NCBI GenBank assembly: GCA_027625915.1
Contig: JANTQA010000051.1
Location: 124,501-188,500 of the forward strand
Origin: Anaeramoeba flamelloides
Lineage: Eukaryota > Metamonada > Anaeramoebidae
DNA: 64,000 nucleotides
Direction: 5' to 3'
Below are positions 59,866 to 64,000 of this stretch, piece by piece. The first letter of the stretch is position 1. Each line of letters opens with the position of its first letter. The position numbers and the translations under genes were made by a program. Below the pieces are notes generated by a model. The model saw only the letters and a program-made list of their open reading frames with translations, did no database searches and had not been told where the DNA came from.

Positions 59866-61012
59866 TATGTCTTTTGCTTCAATTTCGGTATTTTTTATTT
59901 TTTCTAATTTCCAGTAATGGGCACCAAAAATAATATTAACTCTTATGATATTATTAAAAATTGGATGAGAATTGTTGATCATTAAACTAATAAAGAAAAA
60001 AATACAAAGAGAAAAAAACTGAAACATTTTTTTACTTATTGTGAAAACATAATTAAAAATCTATTAATTTGGAATTGAATGAAGAGTTGTTACTTATTGA
60101 AATTTGAATTTAATATGTTTCAAAAAGTTTTGGTACTCGGTTTTATGAAGATAAGAGATTGATACAAAATAGATTGGTAATAAAAAACTAATGTCTTGAA
60201 ATACTACAATTTTTGGAAAAATTAGAAGGTATTTTATTTTTTTTTTGGTATAATTTTTTGGAAAACTACTATTTTAATTTCGAATTATAAAGGATAAAAC
60301 GTTATTTAGTTTACAGTGGGATTAAAAAATCGTGTTTAATTGCTTTTTTTGAAGTGAAATTTTTAACTGAAAAAATTAAATCCTTAATAGACATCGGGGA
60401 TTTGGTACTGGTTTTCATTCATGAGATTTACTTATTGATGTTATTTATTACCAAGTGGGTTTCCAAAATTACAAATACACATCAGGAATAAATCTTTTTG
60501 TAGCTTGGATATTTATTAGTAATTAGATTTTATCTTTTTTTGGTTGAAGAAAAGAACAAAAAAGAGAAATTATTTTTCTCGGCCCATAGAAAGAATAGTT
60601 TAATTTCAATTTTGGTTTAAAAATTGTTTTGTTTTGGCGGTATATGTTCCACTTGATACAAAAAAAAAAGGAGTTGTATTTTTTCAAGAAAAAAATTTTT
60701 TAGAAATTTCAATTTTTTCAGACAAAAAATAAAAAAGTTTTCTTTATTTATTTGAATATCCAAAAAAACAAGTGTATTATAACCCTTTTGAATGATCTTT
60801 AAAATAATTTTGGTTTTAGTAGCCATAAAATAATAAAACGTTGAAAATATTTCATTTTTTTTTCGATTACAAGTAAAAGATTAGGGGGGTGTTTTGAACT
60901 AAAATAGTGAATCGGAGGTTGGTTTTAATAATATTCTTATTGATTTTAGTTGTCTATATTCATTAAAACAAATTCTTTAAAAAAAAACATTGTCCCTGTA
61001 TATTAAGACATA
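59866..61012 (-). mobile_element. 1.15-kb element (TATGTCTT...AAGACATA), second copy, inverse orientation
   Basis: Reverse complement of 34202-35345 along its length (tattaagacata at the end, aataccgaaattg-type start, cacatcaggaataaa in the middle). The - strand frame 60027-59815 starts inside the element with a hydrophobic MFQFFSLCIFFFISL, then NNSHPIFNNIIRVNIIFG, and runs out across its border. In the other copy the same frame is conserved downstream of one stop. Confidence 0.75.
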
Positions 61013-61525
61013 TATTCAAAAAATATTAAAATCTAAATACAAAGAAGAAGAAAAAGAATTGAAAATACAAAAAAAAAAAAAACATCATTTTTATTGTTTC
61101 TGGCAGAATAAATAAATTTTTTTGAGTCTTTAATAAAATTTCTCAAAAAAAAAAAATAAAGTATTCTGTAAAATCTAAAGCTAAGGGCAAATTTCCTGAA
61201 TTCAAAAAAAAAATTAATAAATAACAAATATTTTATCCAATTCTTTCAAATTCTGAAAAGCTAACAGTAGTTTTCTATAGGTTTTCTTGTTTATAAATCT
61301 GAAAATGTATTGGTTTTCTAATCAAAATAAACAATAAAAAACCGTAATGATAAATAAGAAGAATTAACAACTCCAACTATAAAATAAATAAAAGAAAAAT
61401 TAATTATTTTAATTTTTCTCAAAATCTAGGAGTGGTAATAAAGAGAGACAAAAAGACAAATAAATATTAAAATTTGTATCTGCAGAGACTATATGCCAAA
61501 GAAGGTACCAAAAAAAAAAGGAACT

Positions 61526-62755
61526 TTAAGAGTATTTCTTATGGTTGGGGTTTGGCAATTCATAATCGGGTGTTTCAGGATATAATTTCATATAAAAATC
61601 CCATAGGACTTTGCGCTGTTTTTTGTAAACACCTTTTTGCTTGGAGAAGCTGTCATTCACATTGAAGGTGATTTTCTTTCTATTGACGATGATGTTATAA
61701 TAGTTTTCAAATTCCTGTGTGATGTCATTTTTATGGAACTTTGGTGTTTGGAAGAACATGGCTTTCTGTCTACCTGGTGTCTTGATCCAGCCTTTGTTTT
61801 TGAAGAACAAATAATAGGTCATTGACACTTCCTCTGTGAGTGTGCGATATCTTTTTTCGTAGTGTGATTGCACAAGCTCCAAATAGCCTGGATAATTCTC
61901 GTCGAATTTGATAATGTAGTCTCTTCTCATGGGCATAGGGATGTGTGTCCATGGTGCGTATTTCCAGAGCGGGTATCCCTTGGATCGAATTTCGGGCAAG
62001 AGAGGATCTTTGTTGCCGTACGTCTTGCTTTTCTGGTAGTCCTGATAGACGATGGGGAGACCCATAGGTGTGAACATATATTCTGGCCCCACGGGGCGGT
62101 TAAAAAAGAAATCGTCGTCCATCAAGATGAATTTGTTCGCAAGCCCAGGGATCTTGTGGACGACAGAGTAGATGGCAAAGGTATTATAGGTCGGGCAGTG
62201 CGCGGGGTTCGCGATCAAGGTGCACCTGTCCACAATTACGATTTTGCTGTCGGGGTAGTTCTCTTTGAGCCAATATGGCGGCTTGGTATCAGAGTTGATC
62301 AGGATGTAGATCTTGTTGATCCATGGCAGATACTTGTGAATCGCGCGCAACGAAAACTGCAATTCATAGTTGTATCGGTTGCGTTCGCTCATCCCGCTAA
62401 TGATGCCTGCCCAGGATAGCACTATATCGATTTTCCCTTCGTCTTGGACAATCTCTTTTTTGATTTGGTAGTTCACTTTGTCCTTTTCATATTTGCTCAC
62501 CAGGGCTTCAAGTTTTTCTTTTTCTTTCTCGTCTTTGAGGTTGTCTGGGTGGGATTGTGCTTGTGCAATTATTTGCTTTTTGGTTTCCAAATCAAATTCC
62601 ATTGTTTTCAGATCTGTTTGAGTGAAGAAGAGCATTTCTTGATTGATCTTGCTCTCAGAATCCTGATTCCGGAAGAGGACTATAAAAATTATGAAAAATA
62701 AAGTCACAACAATAACTTTTGTGAGATAACGAATTTTGTTCATGTACACAGCCAA
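61526..62755 (-). CDS. Stealth-family protein, type II membrane, predicted sugar-1-phosphate transferase
   Basis: 409 residues, start at 62755 (an in-frame Met four codons later is also possible). Residues about 11-28 (LTKVIVVTLFFIIFIVLF) form a signal anchor, followed by a charged stalk. The Stealth core then shows CR1 (KIDIVLSW, 108-115), CR2 (about 124-226: ELQFSLRAIHKYLPWINKIY, then FILMDDDFFFNRPVG with the acidic triad), CR3 (WTHIPMPMRRDYI, about 269) and a final KGWIKTP block. Stealth proteins include GlcNAc-1-phosphotransferase alpha/beta, which tags lysosomal enzymes, and bacterial capsule synthases. Here a Golgi or ER role is likely, but the substrate is unknown. The family's usual CR1 WVDGSDP is degenerate (WAGIISG). 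GC content is far above the window mean. No intron. Confidence 0.9.
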   Translation of the reverse strand: MAVYMNKIRYLTKVIVVTLFFIIFIVLFRNQDSESKINQEMLFFTQTDLKTMEFDLETKKQIIAQAQSHPDNLKDEKEKEKLEALVSKYEKDKVNYQIKKEIVQDEGKIDIVLSWAGIISGMSERNRYNYELQFSLRAIHKYLPWINKIYILINSDTKPPYWLKENYPDSKIVIVDRCTLIANPAHCPTYNTFAIYSVVHKIPGLANKFILMDDDFFFNRPVGPEYMFTPMGLPIVYQDYQKSKTYGNKDPLLPEIRSKGYPLWKYAPWTHIPMPMRRDYIIKFDENYPGYLELVQSHYEKRYRTLTEEVSMTYYLFFKNKGWIKTPGRQKAMFFQTPKFHKNDITQEFENYYNIIVNRKKITFNVNDSFSKQKGVYKKQRKVLWDFYMKLYPETPDYELPNPNHKKYS

Positions 62756-64000
62756 TAGGATGAAATTAAAAATTAGTTGTTACGAAAAAAAAATCAAAAA
62801 AAAAAAAAACAAAGGTTTTAATTCAAAAAGTCTATTTATAAAAAATAAGAATATCGAATTTTTTTGACAAAAGAAAATCCAATATCTTGTTTTTTTATAT
62901 TGTGTTTAATTGGGTTGTAATAACCTTGCTCTCAAAAAAAAGTTTTTATATCAATTTCAGGTTTTTTGAAAAGCAAGTAAGAGCCCTTCCAACAGTTGGT
63001 ATGTCTACTTGGTTGTTGAAGTATCAGAAGTGTTCGATTTTCTCAGGTAACGAACCAATAAATGGGAAAAAATATTAACTCTTTTTTATTTTTTATAAGA
63101 GAAATTCGAAAAAATTTGCTTGAAAATGAAGGGTTCAGTTTATTTTTTATTGATTTTTTTTTTTTTTATATAACCATAATTATTTTGAGTGGATTAATTT
63201 CTGAAGGGAAAGTTAGTTTTTAGGATTGTAAAAACAAGACAATCAATTATAGTGTTAACTCTTAACAACTACTGTTAAATAAAGTATCACTTTTTTTTTT
63301 TCTTAAAATGAAAAGAACAACTTTTATGAATTAACTGAACCAAAAGAGATTTATAATTAATTTACAATAGACCATTGCAAATTTAGTTTGGAGTCTAGAA
63401 AAGAAGTAAAAAACAAACCCATGCACCATTGACAGCAATAAATTTAGTTTAAATCTGTTCATTTATTTGTGAATAGACCTTTTTAAGATTTTGAAAGTGT
63501 AAAAAAATTAATTTCTGAAGTGTGTTTTTATTCTGTACAAAAAAATCTTTCTGAGAAATAAAATTATAACATATCTTTTGAAAGGTCAAATCACTGTACA
63601 ATTTTCTATAAAGTGTTCTATTTATTACAAGTTTTTTTTCTCAAAGTTTGGAAAAAGTAACTTTTATTATCTTTAAAAGGGTTTTTGAAAAGTAAACATA
63701 CTGGTATTTGAATTACAAATGGGAAATTTTTTCACTTGGTTTACAATTTCCTTTTTCAAACAAAACTCCAATTTACAACCTGGCCCTGTAGGGAAACTCT
63801 GTTTGTCATAAATAAGGAAAATGAATTGAAAATATTTTCCCATTTAGACTTCAAATACCTGTAAACGAAAAAAGATTTTGTATAAATCGTTAAGGTGCAT
63901 GTTGTGCTGTTATAATTAAAACTAAAGAATGAATATTAACCAGCCAAGTAAAAAACGGAGAATTTTTTGCAATTCACCAATTCATGTTATTCAGATTTGT
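62756..64000. other. Upstream of the Stealth gene; no gene seen apart from a MITE
   Basis: AT-rich. A + frame at 62887-63078 is not convincing. MITE B copy 6 lies at 63701-63861. Confidence 0.5.
63701..63861. mobile_element. MITE family B, copy 6
   Basis: CTGGTATTTGAATTACAAATG after TA at the left; gacttcaaatacctg before TA at the right. Internal arms diverged. Length about 161 bp. Confidence 0.85.

Noticed and set aside
61637-62419. 183-codon and other + strand frames opposite the Stealth gene
   Set aside because: Antisense shadows made possible by the GC-richer coding sequence.

Overview
The window looks like nuclear DNA of a free-living protist. It is extremely AT-rich, with long introns and intergenic stretches, genes on both strands, GT-AG introns and dense small transposons. 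The protein families are eukaryotic: B-box/coiled-coil/filamin/TLDc, RCC1 plus two BTB domains, a beta-helix/cysteine-repeat/multi-membrane-segment protein, and a Stealth phosphotransferase. This mix resembles what I know of Anaeramoeba-like amoebae. That assignment is inference, since no rRNA or other marker is present.

Layout. 1-0.7 kb: 3' end of a gene cut by the window edge (+). 0.7-6.4 kb: noncoding, with MITEs and a C-depleted island. 6.4-8.7 kb: decayed B-box/filamin/TLDc pseudogene (-). 12.2-28.3 kb: one large gene on the - strand, which I reconstruct from three phase-matched exons (28278-28101, 21114-20902, 15972-12185) separated by introns of about 7 and 5 kb. It would encode a 1,392-residue secreted/membrane protein with a signal peptide, beta-helix, six cysteine-rich supra-repeats and about nine membrane segments. 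29.6-40.8 kb: a head-to-head + strand gene of three phase-1 exons (29559-29772, 32473-33003, 39207-40777), giving B-box x3, coiled coils, filamin and TLDc. Its introns hold a 9-bp minisatellite, a large palindromic repeat with another element nested in it, a LINE relic and two further hairpins. 44.4-47.4 kb: LINE relic followed by an array of palindromes. 47.6-49.5 kb: intact RCC1/BTB gene (-). 50.6-57.1 kb: partial duplicate of the large membrane-protein gene (+), a pseudogene split by a LINE with an 18-bp target duplication. 59.5-61.0 kb: MITE and a second copy of a 1.15-kb element. 61.5-62.8 kb: intact Stealth gene (-), noticeably richer in GC.

Repeats dominate. I define at least two TA-flanked MITE families (A about 195 bp, B about 165 bp), a 0.6-kb element (E), a 0.55-kb element (D) present singly and as a palindrome, a 1.15-kb element found nested in D, a 1.0-1.4-kb dispersed repeat (F, four copies), LINE relics at five sites (one of a separate lineage), and a modular palindrome family (P).

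The most unusual signals are: (1) two hairpins of identical geometry (23-25-bp near-perfect arms, 55-58-nt loop) but unrelated arm sequences, each followed by the same conserved flank, one of them inside the last intron of the left-edge gene; (2) arrays of alternating palindromes interrupting two LINE relics at about the same ORF position; (3) a coding-like segment present as a 105-bp inverted duplication; (4) nested elements that inflate host introns to many kb without disturbing exon phase. I found no tRNA, rRNA or CRISPR array.
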